64,000 nt of DNA from positions 1-64,000 of the forward strand of contig NZ_QPKJ02000002.1 in NCBI RefSeq assembly GCF_003344625.1. Reading direction: 5' to 3'. The position numbers were made by a program, and so were the translations under genes. The notes under the pieces were generated by a model, which did no database searches, was not told the DNA's origin, and was given only the letters and a program-made list of their open reading frames with translations. Positions 23,393 to 32,327 of the stretch are shown in pieces. The first letter of the stretch is position 1. Each line of letters starts with the position of its first letter. Origin of the DNA: Solirubrobacter deserti. GTDB taxonomy: Bacteria; Actinomycetota; Thermoleophilia; Solirubrobacterales; Solirubrobacteraceae.

Positions 23393-24436
23393 ATGAAGCC
23401 AGAGACCTGGGCCATCGTGGGTGGCCGGCCCGAACGCGTCCCCGGCGCGCCCCTGAACACGCCGCTCGTTCCCGCGTCCAACTTCGTGCTCGGCACCGAG
23501 CGGCTGTACAGCCGCACGGAGGCGACCGACACCTGGGAGGCGTTCGAGGAGGTGCTCGGCGGGCTCGAGGGCGGGCACGCCGTGTCGTTCTCGTCCGGGA
23601 TGGCGGCGTGCAACGCCGTGCTGAGCCAGCTTCCGACCGGGGCGCACCTCGTCATCCCCGACGACTGCTACCAGGGCGTCGCGGGCATCGCCGAGGCGGG
23701 CGCGCGCGATCACCAGTGGAAGGTCGAGCGCGTGCCCGCGCCCGACACCGACACGTGGATCGCCAAGCTGCTCGAGGCGGACATGGTGTGGCTGGAGTCC
23801 CCGACCAACCCGCTGCTCGACGTGGCCGACGTGGCCGCGATCTGCGCCGCTCCGCGCAAGGACGGGACGCGCGTGGTGGTCGACAACACGTTCGCGACGC
23901 CGCTGCTCCAGCAGCCGCTCAAGCTCGGCGCCGACGTCGTCGTGCACGCCGCGACAAAGTTCCTCGGCGGGCACTCGGATCTGCTCATGGGCGCCGCCGT
24001 GGCCAAGGACGAGACCCAGCGCGACCTGCTCATCACGGCGCGCAGCCTCTACGGCGCCACGCCGGGCGTGCTGGAGGCGTTCCTGGCCACCCGCGGCGTG
24101 CGCACGCTGCCGGTGCGGCTCAAGACGGCGGTCGCGAGCGCGGTCGAGCTGGTCGCGCGGCTGGAGGCCCACCCGGCCGTGCAGCGCGTGCGCTACCCGG
24201 GCTTCGGCGCGGTCGTGAGCTTCGAGCTCGCCGACGCGGAGACCGTCGACCGCGCGTGCGCCGCGATCAAGATCATCTACAACGCGACCAGCCTCGGCGG
24301 GGTCGAGACGACGATGGAGCGCCGCAGCGTGCACCCGGGCCAGGAGCACATCCCGGACGGGCTGATCCGCATGAGCGTCGGGTGCGAGGACGTCGAGGAC
24401 CTCTGGGCCGACCTCGAGCAGGCGCTTCAGGCCTGA
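23393..24436 (+). CDS. PLP-dependent trans-sulfuration enzyme (cystathionine gamma-synthase/lyase-like)
   Basis: 347 residues, short for the ~380-residue family. GALLPASNF-type N-terminus (LNTPLVPASNFVLG), AVSFSSGMAACNAVL, the VWLESPTNPLL block with cofactor contacts, VVVDNTFATPL and HAATKFLGGHSDLLMG carrying the Schiff-base Lys; RMSVGCEDVEDL closes the fold. Produces or cleaves cystathionine or a related thioether. The gap near residue 265 (VRYPGFGAVVSFELAD) lacks the longer loop of classical MetB, so specificity is open. Flanked by gene relics on both sides. Confidence 0.88.
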   Translation: MKPETWAIVGGRPERVPGAPLNTPLVPASNFVLGTERLYSRTEATDTWEAFEEVLGGLEGGHAVSFSSGMAACNAVLSQLPTGAHLVIPDDCYQGVAGIAEAGARDHQWKVERVPAPDTDTWIAKLLEADMVWLESPTNPLLDVADVAAICAAPRKDGTRVVVDNTFATPLLQQPLKLGADVVVHAATKFLGGHSDLLMGAAVAKDETQRDLLITARSLYGATPGVLEAFLATRGVRTLPVRLKTAVASAVELVARLEAHPAVQRVRYPGFGAVVSFELADAETVDRACAAIKIIYNATSLGGVETTMERRSVHPGQEHIPDGLIRMSVGCEDVEDLWADLEQALQA

Positions 24437-24446
24437 TCGCGACGCG

Positions 24447-24686
24447 GTGGCGCTCGGCTACCCACGGCCCGACCTGAGCGACGGCGTCGGGCAGGATGCG
24501 GCCGTGGGGCTGCTGTGGCGGCCGAGTGGGCGCTCACACAGGCCGGGTTCGCGCGCGTGGACCCCGGGGACGAGCCGTCGCTGCGCCTGCTCGAAGCTGC
24601 GGGTTTCGAGCGTGAGCGGGTGCTGCGCGCGTTCCTGGACTACGGCGACCGGCGCGGTCGTGTTCTCGCGCATCGCCGACGCGTAG
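24447..24686 (+). pseudogene. Frameshifted GNAT acetyltransferase remnant
   Basis: Homology moves between two frames: the start ALGYPRPDLSDGVG in one frame, then WALTQAGFARVDPGDEPSLR followed by LLEAAGFERERVLRAFLDYG from about 24515 in the next, then VVFSRIADA and the stop at 24684-24686 back in the first. Pieces are the typical GNAT C-terminal (N)xPSLRLLEKAGF block and the final VVFS(R) strand. At least two frameshifts and a missing N-terminus make it non-functional. Confidence 0.7.
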
Positions 24687-24729
24687 AGCGAGCGAGTGCG
24701 CGGCGGCGCACGCGGGTACCCAGGCCCGC

Positions 24730-25092
24730 GTGCACAGCGGGATGGCTCCTGCGCGAAGGCCGAGCCGGTCGCCGGGCCACTGGCCGCTGGTGGCGCGCGT
24801 GCTGACGCTCGCGGTCGCGCTGGGGGCGCTGGCGTACATGCTCCTGTGGGTCCGGGCGTTCGGGCTGCCGCGCCCCGCGTTCATCGACCCGGAAGGACTC
24901 GCCAGCTTCGGGATCACGCTCGCGGTGATCGTCGCCGTGTGGGGGACCATCGGGCTGTTCGTGTGGGACGTCTTCTCGAACCCGCGCCTGGGTGACGCCG
25001 GGCGCATCGCCTGGTCGGTGGCGCTGGTGGTCCTGCACGTCTTGGCGATGCTCGCCTACTGGGCGCTGTACCTGAGCCGTCAGCGCGAGTAG
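24730..25092 (+). CDS. Small membrane protein, three helices
   Basis: 120 residues from GTG 24730, or 116 from ATG 24742, which has no better ribosome site. Hydrophobic helices at about 25-44, 62-82 and 96-113, separated by short polar loops; the first loop contains GLPRPAFIDPEG. No family recognised. Neighbouring relics suggest this stretch has been rearranged, but the frame is intact. Confidence 0.6.
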   Translation: MHSGMAPARRPSRSPGHWPLVARVLTLAVALGALAYMLLWVRAFGLPRPAFIDPEGLASFGITLAVIVAVWGTIGLFVWDVFSNPRLGDAGRIAWSVALVVLHVLAMLAYWALYLSRQRE

Positions 25093-25180
25093 CTCGTCGC
25101 AGTGCGAAGCGCCGCACCGGCTTTGCCAGGTCGGCACGCGCCCCTTGTCGGCGAACCGCGCGCACGCCACCGTGTCTCCC

Positions 25181-25783
25181 ATGAGCACGGACGCCGAATG
25201 GGACGCGCGCTATTTCGCCGCGCCGGAGGGCATGTTCAGCGGCAACGTCAACGGGACGCTCGCCGTCGAGGTCGCGGACCTGGCGCCCGGCACGGCGCTC
25301 GACATCGGCTGCGGCGAGGGCGCGGACGCGATCTGGCTCGCGCGCGCCGGCTGGGACGTGACGGGCCTCGACGTGTCCGCGGTCGCCGTCCAGCGGGCCG
25401 AAGGCGCGGCACGGGCAGCGGGCGTGGACGTGCGCTGGTTGGTCGGGGACTTCGCGACGACCGAGCTGGACCCGTTCGACCTCGTGACCACGCACTATCC
25501 CGCGCTCGAGAAGACGCCGGACCGGACCGTCCTACGAGCGCTCGCCGCCGCAGTGACGCCGGGCGGGACGCTGCTCTACGTGGGTCACGCGCCGCTGGAG
25601 CGCGAAGCCGCGCTCGCGCGCGGGTTCGACCCCGACGGTTACGTGCTGCCCAAGGACGTCAGCGCGTTCCTCGACGACCGCTGGGAGATCGAGGTGGCCG
25701 AGACGCGCCCGCGGCCCGGCGGCGCGCCGCACGGCTCGGCCTTCACGCACGACGACGTGTTGCGCGCCCGCCGCCTGCGGTGA
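25181..25783 (+). CDS. SAM-dependent methyltransferase (TehB-like)
   Basis: 200 residues from ATG 25181. Begins WDARYFAAPEGMFSGNVNGTL, then motif I ALDIGCGEGADAIWLA, WDVTGLDVSAVAVQRA, VRWLVGDFATTELDPFDLV and VTPGGTLLYVGH. TehB/thiopurine-like small-molecule methyltransferase; the acceptor is unknown. Its stop is 2 bp from the converging RidA gene. Confidence 0.87.
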   Translation: MSTDAEWDARYFAAPEGMFSGNVNGTLAVEVADLAPGTALDIGCGEGADAIWLARAGWDVTGLDVSAVAVQRAEGAARAAGVDVRWLVGDFATTELDPFDLVTTHYPALEKTPDRTVLRALAAAVTPGGTLLYVGHAPLEREAALARGFDPDGYVLPKDVSAFLDDRWEIEVAETRPRPGGAPHGSAFTHDDVLRARRLR

Positions 25784-25784
25784 C

Positions 25785-26195
25785 TCAGGCCGGCACGGGC
25801 CGGGCGGCGACGGCTTCCACCTCGAACAGGATGTCCGGCATGGCCAGGCCCGCGACGCCGATCACGGTCTGGGGAGGCGGCGTGTCGCCGCAACCGTCGC
25901 GCACGGCGGCGCCGATGATGCCCAGCTTCTCGAAGTCGGGCTCGACGACGTAGGTCCGGAGCTGGATGACGTTCCCGAGGTCGAGCCCGTGGGCGGCGAG
26001 CGCGGTGCCGACATTGGCGAAGGCCTGCTGCACCTGCGGCGCGAAGTCGGGGGAGACGACGGCGCCCTGCGCGTCGGATCCGTACTGGCCGGCGACGAAC
26101 ACCAGCTCCGATCCCGCGGGGATCGTGGCGGTGTGGCTGTAGCCGAACGGGACCGGGTCGTGCAGCCCCTCGGGATTGACGATCGTGTGGGACAT
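25785..26195 (-). CDS. RidA/YjgF-family protein
   Basis: 136 residues; ATG 26195 follows AAAGGTGA. FVAGQYGSDAQGAVV, FAPQVQQAFANVGTALAAHGL, VIQLRTYVVE and the end ILFEVEAVAA are diagnostic. Five bp after the stop of the TetR gene, so the pair is an operon under the TetR operator. Could detoxify reactive imines or act on a compound exported by the divergent MFS protein. Confidence 0.88.
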   Translation of the reverse strand: MSHTIVNPEGLHDPVPFGYSHTATIPAGSELVFVAGQYGSDAQGAVVSPDFAPQVQQAFANVGTALAAHGLDLGNVIQLRTYVVEPDFEKLGIIGAAVRDGCGDTPPPQTVIGVAGLAMPDILFEVEAVAARPVPA

Positions 26196-26200
26196 GCGGG

Positions 26201-26818
26201 TCACCTTTCGTTGTGGGGAGCGGCGGCGAGCGCGAACGCGAGCTGGGCGAGGACGATCTCGCGGTAGTCGGTGTCCTCGGGCTTCAGGTGGCCGAGGACG
26301 ACCGGGTAGAGCAGGCCGACGATGTGCGCCACGGCGACCTCGACGATCGCCGCGATGTCGAAGCGCGGGGTGAACGCGCCGCTCTCGACGCCTCGCCGAA
26401 CCGCGTCCAGGAACGGCTCGCGGTACTGCTCGGCGAGCGCGGCGGCGTGATCGCGCAACTCGGCGTCGTGGGCCGCGGCGGTCCAGAACTCCATCAGCAT
26501 CCGCCACGTCGCGACGTCCGTGGACAGGCCCCGATCGACCATTGCGACCAGCTGCTCCCACGGATCGTCGAACGGCGCCGCGAGCTCCTCCATCGCCGTC
26601 ACGGCGACCGACGTGGCCTGCCGCAGCGCCTCGATCAACATGTCCTCGCGCGAGCCGAAGTAGTGCTGCAGCGTGCTGACGGCCACGCCCGACGCCTCGG
26701 ACACGTCGACGAACCGCGTGCCCGCGTAGCCGCGATCGGCCAGCACCGCGACCACGTGGTCGAGCACGAGCGTGCGGCGGGCGCCGCCGGCGCGGCGGGG
26801 GCGATGGTCGGCGGGCAC
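26201..26818 (-). CDS. TetR-family repressor
   Basis: 205 residues. N-terminal DNA-binding domain: LVLDHVVAVLADRGYAGTRFVDVSEASGVAVSTLQHYFGSREDML; the remainder is an all-helical ligand domain of usual length. GTG 26818 lies directly at the end of a perfect 34-bp palindrome, which is the obvious operator, so autoregulation and control of the RidA gene and the divergent MFS gene are expected. The transcript may be leaderless (see the operator entry). Confidence 0.9.
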   Translation of the reverse strand: MPADHRPRRAGGARRTLVLDHVVAVLADRGYAGTRFVDVSEASGVAVSTLQHYFGSREDMLIEALRQATSVAVTAMEELAAPFDDPWEQLVAMVDRGLSTDVATWRMLMEFWTAAAHDAELRDHAAALAEQYREPFLDAVRRGVESGAFTPRFDIAAIVEVAVAHIVGLLYPVVLGHLKPEDTDYREIVLAQLAFALAAAPHNER

Positions 26819-26850
26819 GTCCGTACCGTATCACCATACGGTACGGACGT
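26817..26850. promoter_or_regulatory. TetR operator (perfect palindrome)
   Basis: ACGTCCGTACCGTAT, then CACC, then ATACGGTACGGACGT: two exact 15-bp arms around 4 bp. It abuts and overlaps the GTG start of the TetR gene by two bases. On the minus strand TACGGT (26830-26825) fits a TANNNT -10 box with 6 bases to the GTG, so transcription could begin at the start codon. Confidence 0.9.
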
Positions 26851-26970
26851 ACCGCGCCGCCCGGCCACGACGTCTGCGACGCGCTGCACGCGCGCGCCGC
26901 CCGCCGCGCATGACTCGCGATGCGCCTGCACATCGAGTCCCAATTACCGCGGCTCGCGTAGCCTGCGCGC

Positions 26971-28158
26971 GTGAACCAGCCCGCGCTGGCCGGCGGCCGC
27001 ACCGCGCTCTACGTGCTTGCGCACGCCGCGATCTGGGCGGCGGCGCTGGCCCCGGTGCTCGTCTCGTTGCCGATCCGGGTGGAGGCGCTGGAGCCGGAGG
27101 ACACCTCGCAGGCGCTCTCGCTGATCCTCGGCGTCGGCGGGCTGGTCGCGCTCGCGAGCCCGGTGTTCGGCTGGCTCAGCGACCGCACCTACCGCACCCG
27201 CGGGACCCGCCGCCCGTGGCTGCTCGGCGGCGCGCTCGTCGCGCTGGCGGGCGCGCTGACGATGGGCGAGGCGCGCTCGATCGCGCCGCTGCTCGCGGGC
27301 TGGTGCCTGACGCAGATCGGGTGCAACACGGTGATCGTCTCGTTGATGGCGGTGCTCGTGGACGCCGTCGCGCCCGCGCGGCGCGGCGTCGTGTCCGGGC
27401 TGCTGGGCGTCGGCCCGCCGATCGGCGCGGTGCTCGGCACCTGGCTGCTCGACGCGCTCGGCGACTCGCCCCGGCTGCTGTTCCTCGCCCCGGCCCTTGC
27501 CGCCGTCGTCGCGGTCGCGCTGTTCGCGTTCACGCTGCCGTCCGCGGTGCCCGCCGCCCCGGCGGCCGCCGGCACCGCGCGAGTGCGTCCCACGCCGGCG
27601 CTGGTCTGGGCGTGGCTGAGCCGGCTCGCGTTCTTCTTCGGCGTCGTGATCATCGGCAACTACCAGGCGCTGTTCCTGATCGAGGATCTCGGCCGCTCGC
27701 CCGACGACGTGCCGCAGCTGATGGCGATCGCGACGCTGCTCAACACGACGTTCGTGATCGCCGCCAGCCTGGTCACCGGCCGCGCTTCGGACCGGCTGGG
27801 CCGCCGCAAGCCGTTCCTGCTCGCCGCCGGGCTCACGTTCGCACTCGGCGCGTGCGTGCTGGTGACGGCGGACTCGTTCCCGGCCTTCGTGCTCGCGGTC
27901 AGCATCACCGGGCTCGCGCTCGGCGCCTACGCGGCCGTCGATCTCGCGCTGATCACCGACCTGCTGCGCTCGCGCGAGCAGGACGCGGCGCGCGACCTCG
28001 GCGTCTTCAAGCTCGCGAACGGGCTCCCGCAGGTGCTTGCGCCGGCGGTCGCGTCGGTCGCGCTCGTGAGCGGCTACCCGGCGCTGTTCGCCGCCGCCGC
28101 GGCGTGCGCGGTCCTGTCCGCGCTCGCCATCACGCGCGTCCTAGAGCTCCGCGCGTGA
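26971..28158 (+). CDS. MFS transporter
   Basis: 395 residues with 12 predicted membrane helices. The A-like motif GWLSDRTYRTRGTRRPWLLGG follows helix 2 and GRASDRLGRRKPFLLA the mid-protein repeat. Resembles drug-type (DHA) or sugar-like MFS carriers; substrate unknown. Divergent from the TetR gene with its operator between, which suggests an export system for the TetR ligand. Its 3' end overlaps the converging LuxR gene by 18 bp. Confidence 0.88.
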   Translation: MNQPALAGGRTALYVLAHAAIWAAALAPVLVSLPIRVEALEPEDTSQALSLILGVGGLVALASPVFGWLSDRTYRTRGTRRPWLLGGALVALAGALTMGEARSIAPLLAGWCLTQIGCNTVIVSLMAVLVDAVAPARRGVVSGLLGVGPPIGAVLGTWLLDALGDSPRLLFLAPALAAVVAVALFAFTLPSAVPAAPAAAGTARVRPTPALVWAWLSRLAFFFGVVIIGNYQALFLIEDLGRSPDDVPQLMAIATLLNTTFVIAASLVTGRASDRLGRRKPFLLAAGLTFALGACVLVTADSFPAFVLAVSITGLALGAYAAVDLALITDLLRSREQDAARDLGVFKLANGLPQVLAPAVASVALVSGYPALFAAAAACAVLSALAITRVLELRA

Positions 28159-30792
28159 GCGCACGCCGCGCTTGGCGAACACGTGCGTGAGGTGGTTCTC
28201 GACCGTCTTGACGCTGAGCATCAGCTCGGCCGCGATCTCGCGGTTCGTCCGGCCCGCGGCCGCCAGGCGCTCGACGGCGCGCTCGCGCGGGGTGAGCTCG
28301 TCGCGAGAGCCGCGCCGGCCGTCGGGGGAGAGCGCCACGCCGCAGGCCTCGAGCTCCACGTTGCACTGGGCGATCCACGGCGCGGCGCCGAGCGCCTCGA
28401 ACGCGGCCTTGGCCGCAAGCAGCTGCGCCGTCGCCGCGCGCCGCTGCCCGTCGCGGCGCAGCACCTTGCCGTGCTCGAGCGCGATCCGCGCCTGCTCATA
28501 CGGGTACTCGAGCGGAGCGATCACCGCCTGCGCCTGCGCCAGCGCGCGCAGGGCGCCGTCGCGGTCGCGCCGCAGCCACGCGAGCCGCCCGCGCGCCCGG
28601 GCGAGGTTCGCGCGCATCCCCGCGCGGGTGACGGACGGCTCCCAGACTGCGAGGAAGTCCGCGGCGGCGTCGAGCGCGCCCGTGTCCAGCAGCGCCTCCA
28701 CGTACACGTCGTGCCAGCGGAAGTAGCCGGGGTCGTCGGCGTCACCGGAGCCCGGAGCGGTCACGAGCGGCTCGAGCTCAGCGAGCACGCGCGCCGGCTC
28801 CGCGGCGCCGTAGGCGAGCCCGATCCGCCGCGCGGCGACGTGGCTCTCGAACACCGCTTCGACCTGCTCGAGCGCGGCCATGTGCCCCTCCACCTCGTCC
28901 CGCTGACCGCGCGCGGCGGGCACGAGCATCGCGACCTGCAGCGCGTGCACCTGTGACGCCGGGTCCATCGCCTCGTTGGCGACCGCGACCGCGAGCTCCG
29001 CGTTGACGACGGCCTCGTCCCACTCGCCGAGCAGGAACTGGGCGCGGGCGAGCCGGGCGTAGGTGAGCGCGCCGGGCGTCAGCAGACCGTGCCGGACCAT
29101 CGGCGGCGCGGCGACCGCGAGGTGCTCGCGCGCCTCGGCGGCGCGGTCGGACGCGAGCAGCAGGCTGCCCGTGACGTCCGCGAGCGGGTAGCCGCCCCCG
29201 GCCAGCCGCGCCCCGAGGCGGGCGATGCTGGCTTCGACGACCGCCCACGCCTCCTCGCCGCGCCCCGTCAGGTCGAGCCCGAGTACGAGGCTCCAGGTCG
29301 CCAGCGGCACCGTGACGTCGTTGTCGGGCGCGTGCGCGAGCGCGCGCCGGCCCCACTCGACGATCTCGTGCCCACGCATGCGCAGTACCGCCAGGTACGC
29401 GCGGCGCTCGGCGAGCTTGGCGGCGAGGACGGGGTCGCGCTCGGTGTCGCACTGCGCCCACGCGCTCGCGAGCAGCGCCTCGGCCTGGTCGCCCTGCCCG
29501 AGCGCGATCGCCACGAACGCGAGCACGCCGTCGCGCAGCGCGCTCGGCTCCAGCGCCTCGACCTGGGGGAGGAGCCGCCGCGCGCGCAGCCGGTCGGAGC
29601 CGTAGAGGGTGGCCTCGGTCGCCTCCAGCAGCCGCCGCTCGCGCGCGGCCGCGTCCGCGCTCAAGCGGCTGGCCGTGTGGAGCGCGGTCGCGACCGCGGG
29701 CCACGAGCCGCGCGCCCGCGCCTCCGCCGCCGAGCGCTCCAGCTCCTCGGCGAGCACGTCGTCGGTGCCGACGGCCGCGGCCACGCGGTGGCGCAGCGCG
29801 ATCGCGGGCGAGTCCGCCAGCTCCGCCGCGCGCGCGTGCAGCCGCGCGCGCTCCGCGACGCCGAGGCCGTGGTAGACCGCGGCGCGGCTGAGCGGATGGC
29901 CGAAGCGCAACGTGCGGTCGGCGAACGTGACCAGGCCGGTGGCGAGCGCGGCGTCCGCGGCCTCCAGCGCGTCCACGCCGGCGATCGCGGCCGCGTGTAC
30001 GGGGCCGGCGACGGCCAGCGCCTCGAGCAGCCGGCGCCCCGGCGCGGGCGCGGCGGCGACGCGCCGATGCACGAGCGCGGCGTACGAGCGCGGGGCGGGC
30101 CAGGTGCCGTCGTCCACGCTCCAGCGCTCCGCCGGCTGCTCGTCCAGCAGCGCCTTCAGGTACAGCGGGCTGCCCGCGGTGTGCGTTTGCAGCGCCCGCG
30201 CCACGCGGCGCGAGAGCGTGATGCCGCTCGCCGCCGCCAGCGCCTCGACCTCCGCCTCGCTCAGCGCCTCGACGGTCACGACGGATCCGCGCGCACCGGT
30301 GGCCAGCGCCCGCAGCGCCGGTGGCAGCCGGTCCAGCTCGTCGGCGCGGACGGTCAGCACGGTGAGCACGCGCTCGGCGACCAGTCGGCGGACGGCGAAC
30401 AGGATCGCGCGCAGCGAGCCGGCGTCCACCCAGTGCGCGTCCTCGACGGCGAGGATCACCGGCGCCTCGGACTCGAGCTGGTCGAGCCGGTCCAGCAACT
30501 CGCGCCCGGCCTCGAGGTGGTCGCCGCCCACGCCTCGCTGCAGCAGCTGGTCGACGATCCCGAACTCGAGCTCCACCTCGGACTCGACGCCCTCCGCGCG
30601 GACCAGGATCGCGTCGCCGGCGTCCCGCAGAAAGCGGTCCAGCAGCGCCGTCTTTCCCATGCCGGCGGCTCCGGCGACGAGCACGACCTGGGGGCTCCCA
30701 GCCCGGGACCTCGCCAGCGCGGCGCCCAGGTCGCCGAGCTCCGTCGTGCGCCCGACGAAGGCCTCGCTAGGCACGCGACCCCCCAGACACAT
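28141..30792 (-). CDS. Large ATP-binding LuxR (LAL) regulator
   Basis: 883 residues. N-terminal AAA-type domain: FVGRTTELGDL, Walker A GAAGMGKT (41-48), Walker B VILAVEDAHW (about 113-122). A long all-helical TPR-like middle (about 300-800, many WDEAVVNAELA-type helix pairs) is the MalT-like arm. C-terminal LuxR HTH: ELTPRERAVERLAAAGRTNREIAAELMLSVKTVENHLTHVF then KRGVRSRAEL. ATP and an inducer control oligomerisation in this family. Target genes unknown; it faces a ROK regulator 97 bp away. Confidence 0.9.
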   Translation of the reverse strand: MCLGGRVPSEAFVGRTTELGDLGAALARSRAGSPQVVLVAGAAGMGKTALLDRFLRDAGDAILVRAEGVESEVELEFGIVDQLLQRGVGGDHLEAGRELLDRLDQLESEAPVILAVEDAHWVDAGSLRAILFAVRRLVAERVLTVLTVRADELDRLPPALRALATGARGSVVTVEALSEAEVEALAAASGITLSRRVARALQTHTAGSPLYLKALLDEQPAERWSVDDGTWPAPRSYAALVHRRVAAAPAPGRRLLEALAVAGPVHAAAIAGVDALEAADAALATGLVTFADRTLRFGHPLSRAAVYHGLGVAERARLHARAAELADSPAIALRHRVAAAVGTDDVLAEELERSAAEARARGSWPAVATALHTASRLSADAAARERRLLEATEATLYGSDRLRARRLLPQVEALEPSALRDGVLAFVAIALGQGDQAEALLASAWAQCDTERDPVLAAKLAERRAYLAVLRMRGHEIVEWGRRALAHAPDNDVTVPLATWSLVLGLDLTGRGEEAWAVVEASIARLGARLAGGGYPLADVTGSLLLASDRAAEAREHLAVAAPPMVRHGLLTPGALTYARLARAQFLLGEWDEAVVNAELAVAVANEAMDPASQVHALQVAMLVPAARGQRDEVEGHMAALEQVEAVFESHVAARRIGLAYGAAEPARVLAELEPLVTAPGSGDADDPGYFRWHDVYVEALLDTGALDAAADFLAVWEPSVTRAGMRANLARARGRLAWLRRDRDGALRALAQAQAVIAPLEYPYEQARIALEHGKVLRRDGQRRAATAQLLAAKAAFEALGAAPWIAQCNVELEACGVALSPDGRRGSRDELTPRERAVERLAAAGRTNREIAAELMLSVKTVENHLTHVFAKRGVRSRAEL

Positions 30793-30889
30793 CCCTTCGA
30801 ACCCCCAGTTGGAACGGTGTCACCTCTGTCGCGCGATCTGGGTGGGGTGCGCCATCCTGGCGCTCCTTCTCGGTCAGCACCCACCAAGC

Positions 30890-32068
30890 ATGCACGAAGC
30901 CCAAGCCGTTCCCTCCGTCGACTCGACGATCATGCTGCGCGTCCTGCGCACGCTCGCCCAGCATCCCGGGCTCACGCGCGCGGAGATCGCGGCCGGCGTG
31001 GGCGCCTCGCGGCCGACCGTGTCCACGGCGCTGCGGCTGCTGGAGGACCGGGGGTTCCTGGAGCAGCGGATCGTGCCGGGGTCGGCGACCGAGCGGCGCA
31101 CCGGGCGCCCGCCGATGCGGGTCTTCCTGGCCGGGTCGGCGGCGTCGTCGGTCGGCCTGGAGATCACGCGCACTGAGCTGGGCGCCGGCATGTTCGACAT
31201 CTCCGGGCGGCTGCTGGCCCACGCCCGCCTGCCCGTGCGCGGGGGCGAGAACGGCGAGGCGCTGCTCGACGACGCGGCGGCGCTGGTGCGTGAGCTGCTC
31301 GCGCAGAACGCGGGCTCCACGGCGTACGTGCTCGGCGTCGGGGTCGCGGTGGCCGCGCCGATCGACCATGACGGGCACCTCGTGGACGACGTCAGCCTCA
31401 CGCACTGGCACGGCGTGGATCTGGCCGGCGGGCTGGAGGAGCGGCTGCGCCTGCCCGTCACGATCGAGAACGACGCCAACGCGGCGGCGCTGGCCGAGCA
31501 CCGCTTCGGCGCGGGGCGCAGCTGCGCGGATCTGCTGTATCTGCGGCTCTCGCCCGGCGTGGGCGCGGGGTTGATCCTCGACAACCGCCTGTACCGCGGG
31601 GCGAGCGGGATCGCGGGCGAGCTCGGGCACGTGACCGTGGAGCCGGCCGGCGCGCTGTGCAGCTGCGGCGGGCGCGGGTGCCTGGAGACCGTTGCCAGCC
31701 CGCTGGTGCTCGAGGACGAGCTGCGCGGCGTGAAGGGCGGCGCGTGGGCGACGCTCGGCGAGCACGGCGACCGCCATGTGCGTCGGCTGCTCGCGGACGC
31801 CGGGCTGGCGGTCGGTACCGCGATCGCGGCCGCGGTCAACCTCTTGAATCCGGCGCGCGTGATCGTGGGCGGGCAGCTCGCCGACGGCGGTCCGGTCCTG
31901 TTCGACGCGATCGACGCCGGGCTGGCGCGCGACGCGATCTCCCCGGCGATGGCCCGAGCGCGGGTCGTGCCGGGCGCGCTGGGCGCCCAGGCGCCGGTTC
32001 TGGGCGCGGCCACGGCCCTGATCTCGCGCGAGCTCGAGGCGCTCGTGACCCCGGTGGCGGTGGCCTGA
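30890..32068 (+). CDS. ROK-family transcriptional regulator
   Basis: 392 residues from ATG 30890. A winged-helix (about 15-65: LAQHPGLTRAEIAAGVGASRPTVSTAL and LLEDRGFLEQRIV) is fused to a ROK sugar-kinase-like domain with GVGVAVAAPIDHDG, IENDANAAALAE, RGASGIAGELGHV and the zinc motif CSCGGRGCLE. The H and three Cys suggest zinc binding as in NagC/Mlc. Probably senses a sugar derivative and may control the ThuA/dehydrogenase gene that follows in the same direction. Confidence 0.9.
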   Translation: MHEAQAVPSVDSTIMLRVLRTLAQHPGLTRAEIAAGVGASRPTVSTALRLLEDRGFLEQRIVPGSATERRTGRPPMRVFLAGSAASSVGLEITRTELGAGMFDISGRLLAHARLPVRGGENGEALLDDAAALVRELLAQNAGSTAYVLGVGVAVAAPIDHDGHLVDDVSLTHWHGVDLAGGLEERLRLPVTIENDANAAALAEHRFGAGRSCADLLYLRLSPGVGAGLILDNRLYRGASGIAGELGHVTVEPAGALCSCGGRGCLETVASPLVLEDELRGVKGGAWATLGEHGDRHVRRLLADAGLAVGTAIAAAVNLLNPARVIVGGQLADGGPVLFDAIDAGLARDAISPAMARARVVPGALGAQAPVLGAATALISRELEALVTPVAVA

Positions 32069-32123
32069 GCGCGAGTTCGGTAGACGCTTTCCAGAACCAC
32101 CCGGCTGGCGGCGGTGCATTCTC

Positions 32124-32158
32124 TCAGTCACCGACTGAAGTGACACCCTGTGTCACTT
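32124..32158. promoter_or_regulatory. Paired inverted repeats after the ROK gene
   Basis: Two perfect palindromes, each with a 3-bp centre, share one base: TCAGTC-ACC-GACTGA (32124-32138) and AAGTGACAC-CCT-GTGTCACTT (32138-32158). There is no T-run after them, so binding sites for a dimeric regulator such as the ROK protein are more likely than a terminator, though the latter is not excluded. Confidence 0.65.
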
Positions 32159-32195
32159 TCGAGGGTGAATTCAGGTAAGTAGTGAAAGAAGTCAT

Positions 32196-32251
32196 CTTAT
32201 GGCCGTAAGACCGGCATAAGTCGTTGACATCGGTGTGTCAAGTGTTAGGTT
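32196..32251 (+). promoter_or_regulatory. Promoter and dyad upstream of the ThuA/dehydrogenase gene
   Basis: TTGACA (32224-32229), a 16-bp gap, then TAGGTT (32246-32251) make a good housekeeping-type promoter, rare in this window. Immediately upstream CTTATG (32196-32201) and CATAAG (32215-32220) form a dyad overlapping the -35 region upstream edge, positioned for control of the promoter. Confidence 0.7.
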
Positions 32252-32327
32252 AACTGCTGGCTGACTGACGTAAGGCAGCCGGCGATTTTCAACCCCAGGA
32301 CGAGGGCCTGGGCCAGGAGGAGAGTGG

